From Thauera linaloolentis 47Lol = DSM 12138 (lineage in GTDB: Bacteria; Pseudomonadota; Gammaproteobacteria; Burkholderiales; Rhodocyclaceae): DNA of 64,000 nucleotides. The notes under the pieces are model-generated. The model was not told where the DNA came from. It made no database searches and saw nothing but the letters and a program-made list of their open reading frames with translations. How positions within the stretch are numbered: the first letter of the stretch is position 1; each line of letters opens with the position of its first letter. Of the stretch, positions 52,150 to 61,448 are shown piece after piece. Both the position numbers and the translations under genes were made by a program. The DNA lies in assembly GCF_000310205.1 (NCBI RefSeq), contig NZ_AMXE01000010.1, positions 1 to 64,000 on the forward strand, in the 5' to 3' direction.

Positions 52150-53520
52150 TCAACGCGGCATGCCCGGCAGGCCGCCCGGCATCATGCCCTTCATGGCACG
52201 CATCATCTTGTGCATGCCGCCCTTGGAGAACTGCTTCATGACCTTCTGCGTCTGCTCGAACTGGTTCAGCAGACGATTGACCTCCTGCACCGTCACCCCG
52301 GCCCCCGCGGCGATCCGCCGCTTGCGGCTGGCCTTGAGCAGTTCGGGCTTGGCGCGTTCGAGCGGCGTCATCGAATTGATGATGCCCTCGATACGGCCGA
52401 TCGCCTTCTCCTCCGCCCCGCCCTGCAACTGCCCCGCCGCCTGCGCGAACTGGGCCGGCAGCTTGTCCATCATCGATGCCAGGCCGCCCATCTTGCGCAT
52501 CTGGGCGATCTGCTCCTTGAAATCGTTGAGATCGAAGCCCTTGCCGCTCTTGAGCTTCTGCGCGAATACGCGCGCCTTTTCCTCATCGACGCCGCGGCGC
52601 GCCTCTTCGACCAGGCCGAGGATGTCGCCCATGCCGAGGATCCGGCTGGCCATGCGGTCCGGGTGGAAGGGCTCGAATCCGGAGAGTTTTTCGCCGACCC
52701 CGGCAAACTTCAGCGGTTTGCCGGTGACGTGGCGCACCGACAGCGCTGCGCCGCCGCGCGAGTCACCATCCAGCTTGGTCAGCACCACGCCGGTCAGCGG
52801 CAGCGCCTCGTTGAAGGCCCGCGCCGTATTGACCGCATCCTGGCCGAGCATCGCATCGACGACGAACAGCGTCTCGATCGGTTCGACGGCGGCGTGCAGC
52901 GCCTTGATCTCGGCCATCATCGCCTCATCGATGGCGAGACGGCCGGCCGTATCGACCAGCAGCACGTCGGCATGGTGCTTGCGTGCGTAATCCAGCGCCG
53001 CCAGCGCGATGTCGACCGGTTTCTGGCCTACGGCCGACGGAAAGAAATCGACCCCCGCCTGGCCCGCCACCGTCTTCAACTGCTCGATCGCCGCCGGTCG
53101 ATACACGTCGGTGGACACCACCAGCACTTTCTTCTTCTGCTGCTCATGCAACAACTTGGCGAGCTTGCCGGTGGTGGTGGTCTTGCCCGCCCCCTGGAGG
53201 CCGGCCATCAACACCACCGCCGGCGGCTGGGTGGCGAGATTCAGCCCCTCGTGGGCCGTCCCCATCAGCGTACGCAATTCGTCATGCACCACGCCGACCA
53301 GCGCCTGACCCGGCGTCAGGGAGCCGACGACCTCCTGGCCGACCGCCTTTTCCTTGATTCTGGCGATGAAATCCTTGACCACCGGCAGGGCGACGTCCGC
53401 CTCGAGCAGCGCCATGCGCACCTCGCGCAGTGCCTCCTGGATGTTGTCTTCCGTCAGGCGCGCCTGACCGCGCAGGGTCTTGACGACTTTTGACAGGCGC
53501 TGGGTGAGATTGTCGAGCAT
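52150..53520 (-). CDS. ffh: Signal recognition particle GTPase Ffh
   Basis: Ffh binds 4.5S RNA and signal sequences and targets ribosomes to FtsY and SecYEG. The 456 residues comprise an N-domain, a G-domain with GLQGAGKT (107-114), DTAGR and TKLDGDSRGG, and a methionine-rich M-domain ending KMMRAMKGMMPGG. It is divergent from the CcsA-like gene (51 bp gap), a common betaproteobacterial arrangement. Confidence 0.97.
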   Translation of the reverse strand: MLDNLTQRLSKVVKTLRGQARLTEDNIQEALREVRMALLEADVALPVVKDFIARIKEKAVGQEVVGSLTPGQALVGVVHDELRTLMGTAHEGLNLATQPPAVVLMAGLQGAGKTTTTGKLAKLLHEQQKKKVLVVSTDVYRPAAIEQLKTVAGQAGVDFFPSAVGQKPVDIALAALDYARKHHADVLLVDTAGRLAIDEAMMAEIKALHAAVEPIETLFVVDAMLGQDAVNTARAFNEALPLTGVVLTKLDGDSRGGAALSVRHVTGKPLKFAGVGEKLSGFEPFHPDRMASRILGMGDILGLVEEARRGVDEEKARVFAQKLKSGKGFDLNDFKEQIAQMRKMGGLASMMDKLPAQFAQAAGQLQGGAEEKAIGRIEGIINSMTPLERAKPELLKASRKRRIAAGAGVTVQEVNRLLNQFEQTQKVMKQFSKGGMHKMMRAMKGMMPGGLPGMPR

Positions 53521-53571
53521 GTGCGAGTAAGCCTTCGTCAGGGGATGACTTGGAGTAAACTTCTGTTCTGT

Positions 53572-54405
53572 ATGCGCTCAATTCTACTTCATCTGATTCC
53601 CGCCTCGCTTTATGCCGGTGTCGGCATCGCGTTCTGGCGCAGTTGCATCGCCGCCCGCGCCCCTGCCGGAAGGGGGTCTGCGTGCATGTCGATGCGCGAG
53701 CGCCTTTTTCTGCTGGTCGCCCTGATGGCGCACGGCGTGGCCCTGCACACGGCGATCTTCCCCGGGGAGCAGATGCGCTTCGGTTTCGGCGTCGCGATGT
53801 CGCTGATGGTGTGGCTGGCGATATGCTTCTACTGGGTGGAAAGCCTCTACACCCGGCTCGACGGCCTGCATGCGGTGATCATGCCGGCAGGCGTGGCGGC
53901 AAGCGTCGTTCCCATGCTCTTTCCCGGAGAACACGTGCTCACGAACGCGGCCTCGCCCACGTTCCGGGCACACTTCGTCATTGCGATGCTTGCCTACAGC
54001 CTGTTTACGCTGGCGGCCCTGCACGCGATGCTGATGTCGATCGCCGGGCGCCAGTTGCACAACGCCCGCTTCAGCCGCCTGCTTGCCGCCCTGCCTCCCC
54101 TGCTGACGATGGAGGCGCTGCTCTTCCGCCTGATCTCGATCGCCTTCGTGCTGCTGACACTGACGCTCGTGAGCGGCGTGATGTTTTCGGAATCGCTGTT
54201 CGGCCAGGCGGTCCGCATCGACCACAAGACCGTTTTCGCCTTCATCTCCTGGCTGCTGTTCGGCGGCCTGCTGCTGGGGCGCCGCCTGTGGGGCTGGCGC
54301 GGACGGATTGCGCTACGGTGGACCCTGGCCGGCTTCGTCGCCCTGATGCTCGCCTATGTGGGCAGCCGCTTCGTCATCGAAGTCGTGCTGCAACGCGTCG
54401 GCTAG
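53572..54405 (+). CDS. CcsA/YpjD-type cytochrome c assembly membrane protein
   Basis: A 277-residue inner-membrane protein with about eight hydrophobic helices of the CcsA/CcmC heme-handling superfamily; conserved histidines near AHFVIAMLAYSLFTLAALHA and IDHKTVFAFISWLLFGG fit heme-ligand positions. The WWD tryptophan motif of full CcsA is not evident, so it is the short YpjD-like type with unclear role. Divergent from ffh; followed after 118 bp by pilB. Confidence 0.84.
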   Translation: MRSILLHLIPASLYAGVGIAFWRSCIAARAPAGRGSACMSMRERLFLLVALMAHGVALHTAIFPGEQMRFGFGVAMSLMVWLAICFYWVESLYTRLDGLHAVIMPAGVAASVVPMLFPGEHVLTNAASPTFRAHFVIAMLAYSLFTLAALHAMLMSIAGRQLHNARFSRLLAALPPLLTMEALLFRLISIAFVLLTLTLVSGVMFSESLFGQAVRIDHKTVFAFISWLLFGGLLLGRRLWGWRGRIALRWTLAGFVALMLAYVGSRFVIEVVLQRVG

Positions 54406-54523
54406 CGCGAGACCGGCAAGTGTCCGCAGCAGCAGGCATGCCTTGCCTCCTCTACGGCGGCGGGGTCTTTACAAGGGCTGGGCCGGCGTGCAACATCGAT
54501 CGCACTTCAGTCCAGGGCAAGGC

Positions 54524-56239
54524 ATGGCGGCAAATCCTCAACCAGCCCTGAGCGGCTTCGCTCGGGCCCTCATCCAGCATGGGCGCCTGTCCGAATCCGA
54601 TGCGGTTGCCTGCACGCGGCAGGGCGCCGAAGGCGCCAATGCCTTCTTGCTCGAAGTAGCGCAGCGCGGCCTGCTTTCCGCCTCGGCCATGGCCCGCTTT
54701 GCGGCCGATACCTTCGGCTATCCCCTGCTCGACATCACGACCTTCGACAAGTCGATGTTCTCCGCCGATGCGGTCGATCGCAAGCTGATGCAGAAGCATC
54801 AGGTCGTGGCCCTTGCCAAGCGCCAGAACCGCATCACGCTCGCGCTGGCCGACCCATCCAACATGCGCGTGCTGGACGAGATCCGCTTCCAGACCGGCAT
54901 GCAGCTCGACCTCGTCGTCGCCGAGGCCGACAAGCTCAAGCGCGTGGTGGACGGGCTCTCCGAATCCGCCTCCGAAACACTGAAGGAACTCACCGGCGAC
55001 GAGTTCGACATGGATCTCCTGAAGCAGGATGCTCCGGGAGAGCCGCGTGAAGAAGAGGATACGAGCGAAGTCGACGATGCGCCGGTCGTCAGGTTCATCC
55101 AGAAGGTGCTGATCGACGCGATCAACGAGGGCGCCTCCGACGTCCACTTCGAGCCCTATGAAAAGTATTACCGCATCCGCGTACGTACCGATGGCGTGCT
55201 GCGCGAGATCGCCCAGCCGCCCTTGGTGCTGAAGGAGAAGATCGCCGCCCGCATCAAGGTCATCTCGCGCCTCGACATCTCCGAGAAGCGCGTTCCGCAG
55301 GACGGGCGCATGAAACTCGTGCTGTCGAAGAACAAGGCGATCGATTTTCGCGTGTCGACGCTGCCGACCCTGCACGGCGAGAAGATCGTGATGCGTATCC
55401 TCGATCCGAGCTCGGCGATGCTCGGCATCGACGCGCTCGGCTACGAGCCCGACCAGCGCAAGGCCCTGCTCGACGCCATCGAGCGGCCCTACGGCATGAT
55501 TCTCGTCACCGGCCCGACCGGCTCGGGCAAGACCGTATCGCTGTACACCTGCCTGAACCTGCTGAACAAGGCCGGCGTCAATATCTCGACCGCGGAGGAT
55601 CCGGCTGAAATCAACCTGCCCGGCATCAACCAGGTCAACGTCAACGAGAAGGCGGGACTCACCTTCGCCACGTCCTTGCGCGCCTTCCTGCGCCAGGATC
55701 CGGACGTGATCATGGTCGGCGAGATCCGCGACCTCGAAACCGCCGAGATCTCGGTCAAGGCTGCGCAGACCGGCCACCTCGTGCTCTCCACGCTGCATAC
55801 CAACGACGCCCCCACCACGCTCGAACGCCTCAAGAACATGGGCGTGGCGCCATTCAATATCGCATCCTCGGTGATCCTGATCACGGCACAGCGCCTCGCC
55901 CGGCGGTTATGCTCCTGCAAGAAACCGGCTGACATACCGCTAGAAGCAATGCTGGAGGCAGGCTTCACGGTCGAGGATCTGGACGGAAGCTGGCAGCCGT
56001 ATGCGCCGGCCGGCTGCGAGCGCTGCAAGGGCAGCGGCTACAAGGGGCGCGTGGGCATCTATCAGGTCATGCCGGTCAGCGAAGACATTGCCCACATCAT
56101 CATGACCGGCGGCAATTCGATGGACATCGCAGCGCAGGCGGAGCGCGAGGGCGTGCGCGACCTGCGCAAGTCCGGCCTGCTGAAGGTCAGGCAGGGCGTC
56201 ACCTCGCTCGAAGAAGTGCTGGCCACGACCAACGAATAA
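54524..56239 (+). CDS. pilB: Type IV pilus extension ATPase PilB
   Basis: PilB powers pilus assembly. The 571 residues have an N-terminal MshEN/T2SE domain (about 1-145), Walker A GPTGSGKT (330-337), Asp box near 355-365, Walker B DVIMVGEIRDLETAE (about 394-408), His box, and a zinc tetracysteine motif CSCKK with CERCKGSGYKGR. It starts the pilB-pilC-pilD cluster. The start ATG at 54524 follows AAGG. Confidence 0.95.
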   Translation: MAANPQPALSGFARALIQHGRLSESDAVACTRQGAEGANAFLLEVAQRGLLSASAMARFAADTFGYPLLDITTFDKSMFSADAVDRKLMQKHQVVALAKRQNRITLALADPSNMRVLDEIRFQTGMQLDLVVAEADKLKRVVDGLSESASETLKELTGDEFDMDLLKQDAPGEPREEEDTSEVDDAPVVRFIQKVLIDAINEGASDVHFEPYEKYYRIRVRTDGVLREIAQPPLVLKEKIAARIKVISRLDISEKRVPQDGRMKLVLSKNKAIDFRVSTLPTLHGEKIVMRILDPSSAMLGIDALGYEPDQRKALLDAIERPYGMILVTGPTGSGKTVSLYTCLNLLNKAGVNISTAEDPAEINLPGINQVNVNEKAGLTFATSLRAFLRQDPDVIMVGEIRDLETAEISVKAAQTGHLVLSTLHTNDAPTTLERLKNMGVAPFNIASSVILITAQRLARRLCSCKKPADIPLEAMLEAGFTVEDLDGSWQPYAPAGCERCKGSGYKGRVGIYQVMPVSEDIAHIIMTGGNSMDIAAQAEREGVRDLRKSGLLKVRQGVTSLEEVLATTNE

Positions 56240-56259
56240 GGCATAGGAAGTTCGATCAC

Positions 56260-57489
56260 ATGGCAACCGCGAGCCGGGCAGCGCGTCACGCAGATCCGAA
56301 AGAGCATCTGTACAACTGGGAAGGCAAGGACAAGACCGGCAAGATCGTCCGCGGAGAGATCCGGAGCACCGGTGATACCGTCGTGCGTGCCATGCTGCGC
56401 CGCCAGGGCATCCTGGTCACCAAAGTCCAGAAGCAGAAAATGTCGCGCGGCGGCAAGATCTCCGACAAGGACATCGCCCTCTTCACCCGCCAACTGGCAA
56501 CGATGATGAAATCGGGCGTGCCGCTGCTGCAGGCCTTCGACATCGGCATCAAGGGCTCGAGCAACCCGGCGCTGGCCCGACTGCTCAACGACGTGCGCAC
56601 CGACGTCGAGACCGGATCCAATCTGTCGCAGGCCTTCGCCAGGCACCCGGCGCATTTCGACAAGCTGTTCTGCAATCTCGTCGCCGCCGGCGAACAGGCG
56701 GGCATCCTCGACAGCCTGCTCGACCGCATCGCCACGTACAAAGAGAAGATTCTCGCCATCAAGGGCAAGATCAAGTCGGCCCTGTTCTACCCGATCGCCG
56801 TCATGGTCGTGGCCGGACTCGTCATCTCGGTGATGATGCTGTTCGTCATTCCGGAGTTCAAGAGCGTTTTCGCCGGCTTCGGCGCCGACCTCCCCGCACC
56901 GACGATGATCGTCATCGCGATGTCCGACTTCTTCGTTGAGTTCTGGTACATCGTGCTCGGCATACCGCTTCTCGCCCTCTTCGCCATCGGCTGGCTCTAC
57001 AAGCGCTCACCGGCGATGCAGATCGCCGTGGACCGCATGGTGCTCAAGCTGCCGGTCGTCGGCGCGATCATCCGCAAGGCCACGGTCGCACGCTGGACCC
57101 GCACGCTGTCAACCATGTTCGCCGCCGGTGTTCCGCTGGTCGAAGCGCTCGACTCGGTCGGCGGCGCCTCCGGGAACCACGTCTACCTGACCGCGACGCG
57201 CGAGATCCAGAGCGACGTCAGCACCGGCACGAGCCTGACGGTCTCGATGCAGAGTTCGGGAGTCTTCCCGACCATGGTCGTGCAGATGGTGTCGATCGGC
57301 GAGGAATCCGGCCAGCTCGACGCCATGCTCGGCAAGGTCGCCGACTTCTTCGAGCAAGAGGTCGACGAAGCCGTGGCCGGCCTGTCGCAACTGCTCGAGC
57401 CGATCATCATGGTCTTCCTCGGCACCGTGATCGGCGGCCTCGTGGTGGCGATGTACCTGCCGATCTTCAAGCTCGGCTCTATCGTCTGA
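56260..57489 (+). CDS. pilC: Type IV pilus inner-membrane platform protein PilC
   Basis: A 409-residue polytopic platform protein of the assembly machine. Two homologous GspF-type domains (about 70-195 and 270-395) have the repeated FTRQLATMMKSGVPLLQAF and WTRTLSTMFAAGVPLVEAL segments, with three membrane helices. It is 20 bp after pilB and 3 bp before pilD. Confidence 0.95.
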   Translation: MATASRAARHADPKEHLYNWEGKDKTGKIVRGEIRSTGDTVVRAMLRRQGILVTKVQKQKMSRGGKISDKDIALFTRQLATMMKSGVPLLQAFDIGIKGSSNPALARLLNDVRTDVETGSNLSQAFARHPAHFDKLFCNLVAAGEQAGILDSLLDRIATYKEKILAIKGKIKSALFYPIAVMVVAGLVISVMMLFVIPEFKSVFAGFGADLPAPTMIVIAMSDFFVEFWYIVLGIPLLALFAIGWLYKRSPAMQIAVDRMVLKLPVVGAIIRKATVARWTRTLSTMFAAGVPLVEALDSVGGASGNHVYLTATREIQSDVSTGTSLTVSMQSSGVFPTMVVQMVSIGEESGQLDAMLGKVADFFEQEVDEAVAGLSQLLEPIIMVFLGTVIGGLVVAMYLPIFKLGSIV

Positions 57490-57492
57490 GCC

Positions 57493-58344
57493 ATGCTTCC
57501 GGCACTGCACGATCCCATCGCGTTCATCGCCCTGAGCTCGCTGCTCGGACTGTTCGTCGGCAGCTTCCTCAACGTCGTCATCCATCGACTGCCCAGAATG
57601 ATGGAGCGCGACTGGCATGTCCAGGCGGCCGAATTGCGCGGCGAGCCCGCGCCACAGACCGAGCGCCTGAACCTTGCCACGCCGCGCTCGCGCTGCCCGC
57701 ATTGCGGCCACCTGATCGGCGCCCTGGAGAACATTCCCATCATCAGCTATCTCGCCTTGCGCGGCCGCTGCCGCCACTGTGGTGCCGGCATCAGCAAGCG
57801 CTATCCGATCGTGGAAGCCTGTACCGCCGCACTGTCGGGCTATGCCGCCTGGCACTTCGGTTTCGGCCTCGCCGCACTCGGCGCCCTGCTCTTCATCTGG
57901 ACGATGATGGCACTCGCCTTCATCGACCTCGATACCCAGCTGCTGCCCGACGATTTGACCCTGCCCCTGCTGTGGCTGGGCCTGCTGTTCAACCTGGGCA
58001 ACACGTTTTCCGATCTTTCGAGCGCGGTGATCGGCGCGATGGCAGGCTACATTGCACTGTGGTCGGTGTATTGGGCGTTCAAGCTGCTGACCGGCAAGGA
58101 AGGCATGGGCTACGGCGACTTCAAGCTCCTGGCCGCGATCGGAGCCTGGCTGGGCTGGCAGGTTCTGCCGCTGACGATCCTGCTCTCCTCGCTGGTGGGT
58201 GCGCTGGTCGGCATCGCCCTGATCGTCTTCGCACGCCACGGCCGCAACGTCCCCATTCCCTTCGGTCCCTACCTCGCGGCAGCGGGCGTGATCGCCTTGT
58301 TCTGGGGCGAGTCGCTCACGGCGCACTACCTCGCAGCACTGTAA
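57493..58344 (+). CDS. pilD: Prepilin leader peptidase/N-methyltransferase PilD
   Basis: PilD cleaves and N-methylates type IV prepilins. The 283 residues have the cytoplasmic tetracysteine zinc motif Cys68-Cys71-Cys93-Cys96, the aspartate FIDLDTQLLPDD (Asp145/Asp147) and GYGD (Asp209), the two A24-family catalytic aspartates. No pilA or coaE follows; in many Proteobacteria coaE comes next. Confidence 0.95.
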   Translation: MLPALHDPIAFIALSSLLGLFVGSFLNVVIHRLPRMMERDWHVQAAELRGEPAPQTERLNLATPRSRCPHCGHLIGALENIPIISYLALRGRCRHCGAGISKRYPIVEACTAALSGYAAWHFGFGLAALGALLFIWTMMALAFIDLDTQLLPDDLTLPLLWLGLLFNLGNTFSDLSSAVIGAMAGYIALWSVYWAFKLLTGKEGMGYGDFKLLAAIGAWLGWQVLPLTILLSSLVGALVGIALIVFARHGRNVPIPFGPYLAAAGVIALFWGESLTAHYLAAL

Positions 58345-58512
58345 GCCCGGCGGTACGCGCCAGACGCCCCGCAAAGCAAAACACGCCCGCCCGGTGCTTG
58401 AAACCCCGCAGCCCCGTCCCCATCTGCCTCCTCGGCTCCGCCATGGCGGGCTTCGCCTTTTTCCTTATGCTGCATTGCGTTAGACTTGCGCACTTGTTTT
58501 CGGGAGCTTGTC

Positions 58513-58770
58513 ATGCCCATCTACGAATATCGTTGCCCGAGCTGCGGTTTCCAGAAGGAACACCTGCAGAAAATGAGCGATGCACCGCTCTCCACCTGCC
58601 CTTCGTGCGGCAGCACCGGCTATGCCAAGCTGCTGTCGGCGGCCGGCTTCCAATTGAAAGGCAGCGGCTGGTACGCGACCGACTTCAAGGGCGGCAGCGG
58701 CAGCAGTACGTCGAGCAGCAGCACGCCAGCCGCACCCAGTTGTCCGGGCGGCGGCTGCGCCTGCCACTGA
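58513..58770 (+). CDS. FmdB-type zinc ribbon protein
   Basis: An 85-residue protein with MPIYEYRCPSCGFQKEHLQK and a second CPSCG forming a zinc ribbon, then a Ser/Gly-rich tail ending CPGGGCACH, which resembles an additional metal-binding end. A common small gene upstream of DUF502 and aspS in betaproteobacteria. Function unknown; possibly translation-related. Confidence 0.86.
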   Translation: MPIYEYRCPSCGFQKEHLQKMSDAPLSTCPSCGSTGYAKLLSAAGFQLKGSGWYATDFKGGSGSSTSSSSTPAAPSCPGGGCACH

Positions 58771-58819
58771 CGACAGCGCCTGACCGGCCGGCCCAGCGCA
58801 GCCCCCGCAAGAAAACCAC

Positions 58820-59443
58820 GTGAAGAAATACTTCATCACCGGCCTGCTGATCTGGATCCCGCTGGCGATCACCTTCATGGTGCTCGCCTGGATCATCGGC
58901 ACGCTCGACCAGATCCTGCTGTGGCTGCCCAATGGCGCCCAGCCCCGTGCCTGGCTGGGTTTCAACATCCCGGGCATCGGCGTGCTGATGAGCCTGCTCA
59001 TCGTATTCCTCACCGGGCTCGTCGCCGCCAACGTCCTTGGCCAGAAGCTCGTCCAGGTCTGGGAGGGGCTGCTCGCCCGCATCCCGGTGGTGAAATCGAT
59101 CTACTACGGCGTCAAGCAAGTATCGGACACGCTGTTCTCCAGCAGCGGCCAGGCCTTTCGCAAGGCGCTGCTGGTGCAATACCCGCGCGAAGGCGCATGG
59201 ACCATCGCCTTCCTCACCGGCAAGCCCGGCGGCGATGCCGCCAGGCACCTCCAGGGAGACTACGTCAGCGTCTATGTACCGACCACGCCGAACCCGACGT
59301 CGGGCTTCTTCCTGATGATGCCGAAGGAAGATGTGATCGAGCTCGACATGAGTGTCGACGAGGCCCTCAAGTACATCATCTCGATGGGTGTCGTCGCCCC
59401 GCCCATCCGCCATGCCGAGCGGCCCGCGCTGCTCAACGAATAA
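58820..59443 (+). CDS. DUF502 family membrane protein
   Basis: A 207-residue protein using a GTG start, with two N-terminal membrane helices (about 5-27 and 55-75) and a cytosolic/periplasmic domain with VKSIYYGVKQVSDTLFS and YVPTTPNPTSGFFLMMPKEDVIELDMSVDEALKY, the DUF502 signature. It sits between an FmdB gene and aspS, an order often found in this group. Function unknown. Confidence 0.88.
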   Translation: MKKYFITGLLIWIPLAITFMVLAWIIGTLDQILLWLPNGAQPRAWLGFNIPGIGVLMSLLIVFLTGLVAANVLGQKLVQVWEGLLARIPVVKSIYYGVKQVSDTLFSSSGQAFRKALLVQYPREGAWTIAFLTGKPGGDAARHLQGDYVSVYVPTTPNPTSGFFLMMPKEDVIELDMSVDEALKYIISMGVVAPPIRHAERPALLNE

Positions 59444-59512
59444 CACACGCAACTTTTTCAGACCTCTGCGCGACGCTCTTGCGCCGCCATCAAGACCTGC
59501 CGGAACCCATCC

Positions 59513-61312
59513 ATGCGAACTCACTACTGCGGGAAAGTCACTGCCGCCGACCTCGACCAGATCGTCACCATCTGCGGCTGGGTCCACCGCCGCCGCGACC
59601 ACGGCGGCGTCATCTTCATCGACCTGCGCGACCGCGAGGGGCTGGTGCAGGTGGTGTGCGACCCCGACCGCGCCGACATGTTCAAGACTGCCGAGTCGGT
59701 GCGCAGCGAGTTCGTGCTCAAGCTGAGCGGCAAGGTGCGCCGTCGGCCGGCCGGCACCGAGAACACGAGCCTCACCTCGGGCGAGATCGAGATCCTGTGC
59801 CACGACATCGACGTGCTCAACAGCGCCGCCACGCCGCCCTTCCAGGTCGACGACGAGAACCTGTCCGAGACCGTGCGCCTGACCAACCGCGTCATCGACC
59901 TGCGCCGTCCGCAGATGCAGAAGAACCTGATGCTGCGCTACAAGACCACGATGGCCTTCCGCCGCTTCCTCGACGGCGCCGGCTTCATCGACGTCGAGAC
60001 CCCGATGCTCACCAAGAGCACCCCCGAAGGCGCGCGCGACTACCTCGTACCGTCGCGTGTGCATCCGGGCCAGTTCTTCGCGCTGCCGCAGTCGCCGCAG
60101 CTCTTCAAGCAGTTGCTGATGGTGGCGGGCTACGACCGCTATTACCAGATCGTCAAGTGCTTCCGCGACGAGGACCTGCGCGCCGATCGCCAGCCCGAAT
60201 TCACCCAGGTCGATCTCGAGACCTCGTTCATGGACGAGCACCAGATCACCGCGCTGGTCGAGGAGATGATCCGCTTCGTGTTCAAGGAAGCGCTCGATGT
60301 CGACCTGCCCGCGCCCTTCCCGCGCATGACCTATGCCGAAGCCATGCGCTGCTACGGCTCGGACAAACCCGATCTGCGCGTCACGCTCGAACTCACCGAC
60401 GTCACCGATGCGATGCAGGACGTCGCCTTCAAGGTGTTCAGCGGCCCCGCCACTTCCGGCGGCCGTGTCGCCGCGATGCGCGTGCCGGGCGGCGCCAGCC
60501 TGACGCGCGGCGAGATCGACGAGTACACCAAGTTCGTCGGCATCTACGGCGCCAGGGGCCTGGCCTACATCAAGGTCAACGACGCCTCCCAGCCCAACGA
60601 GCAGGGCCTGCAGTCGCCGATCGTCAAGAACATCCATGAAGCCGCGCTGCGCACCATCCTCGAACGCAGCGGCGCGCAGTCCGGCGACCTGATCTTCTTC
60701 GGCGCGGACAAAACCAAGGTCGTCAATGACGCCATGGGCGCGCTGCGCACCAGACTCGGCCACGAGAAGGGCTATGTCACCGGCGACGCCTGGTGCCCGC
60801 TGTGGGTCGTCGACTTCCCGATGTTCGAATACGACGAGGACGACAAGCGCTGGACAGCCTGCCACCATCCTTTCACCAGCCCGAAGGACGAGCACCTGGA
60901 CCTGCTCGCCAGCAACCCGGGCGCATGCCTGGCCAAGGCCTACGACCTGGCGCTGAACGGCTGGGAAATCGGCGGCGGCTCGGTCCGTATCCACCGCGCC
61001 GACGTCCAGGCCAAGGTGTTCGAGGCGCTCAACATCGGCCCCGAGGAACAGCAGGCCAAGTTCGGTTTCCTGCTCGACGCGCTGAAGTACGGCGCCCCGC
61101 CGCACGGCGGCCTGGCCTTCGGCCTGGACCGCATCGTCACCATGATGACCGGTGCCGAATCCATCCGCGACGTCATCGCCTTCCCCAAGACCCAGCGCGC
61201 CCAGTGCCTGCTGACCGATGCCCCGGGAGACGTGGACGAGAAGCAGTTGCGCGAACTGCACATCCGCCTGCGCCAGAAGGTGGAAACCCAGGTCGAGGTC
61301 GGCAAGGGCTGA
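59513..61312 (+). CDS. aspS: Aspartyl-tRNA synthetase
   Basis: AspRS, 599 residues, long bacterial form. It has an N-terminal anticodon-binding OB fold (about 1-105), the class II motif 2 region [21 protein letters not shown], an inserted GAD-like domain (about 285-415) and motif 3 [16 protein letters not shown]. Bacterial AspRS with this insert may be discriminating or non-discriminating; asn-related genes are not visible. No clear terminator follows. Confidence 0.97.
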   Translation: MRTHYCGKVTAADLDQIVTICGWVHRRRDHGGVIFIDLRDREGLVQVVCDPDRADMFKTAESVRSEFVLKLSGKVRRRPAGTENTSLTSGEIEILCHDIDVLNSAATPPFQVDDENLSETVRLTNRVIDLRRPQMQKNLMLRYKTTMAFRRFLDGAGFIDVETPMLTKSTPEGARDYLVPSRVHPGQFFALPQSPQLFKQLLMVAGYDRYYQIVKCFRDEDLRADRQPEFTQVDLETSFMDEHQITALVEEMIRFVFKEALDVDLPAPFPRMTYAEAMRCYGSDKPDLRVTLELTDVTDAMQDVAFKVFSGPATSGGRVAAMRVPGGASLTRGEIDEYTKFVGIYGARGLAYIKVNDASQPNEQGLQSPIVKNIHEAALRTILERSGAQSGDLIFFGADKTKVVNDAMGALRTRLGHEKGYVTGDAWCPLWVVDFPMFEYDEDDKRWTACHHPFTSPKDEHLDLLASNPGACLAKAYDLALNGWEIGGGSVRIHRADVQAKVFEALNIGPEEQQAKFGFLLDALKYGAPPHGGLAFGLDRIVTMMTGAESIRDVIAFPKTQRAQCLLTDAPGDVDEKQLRELHIRLRQKVETQVEVGKG

Positions 61313-61448
61313 CCCCTTCGCGACGAACAGGCCGGGCTTCGCCGCCATGCGTGCCCCGCGGATGCGCGCGGGCGCGAAGCCCGCGCCATTGTTTCAGATT
61401 TCGCCCGGGATGCCGTAAGCTTTACCCGAGGCACGCCTCTGCGTGCAT

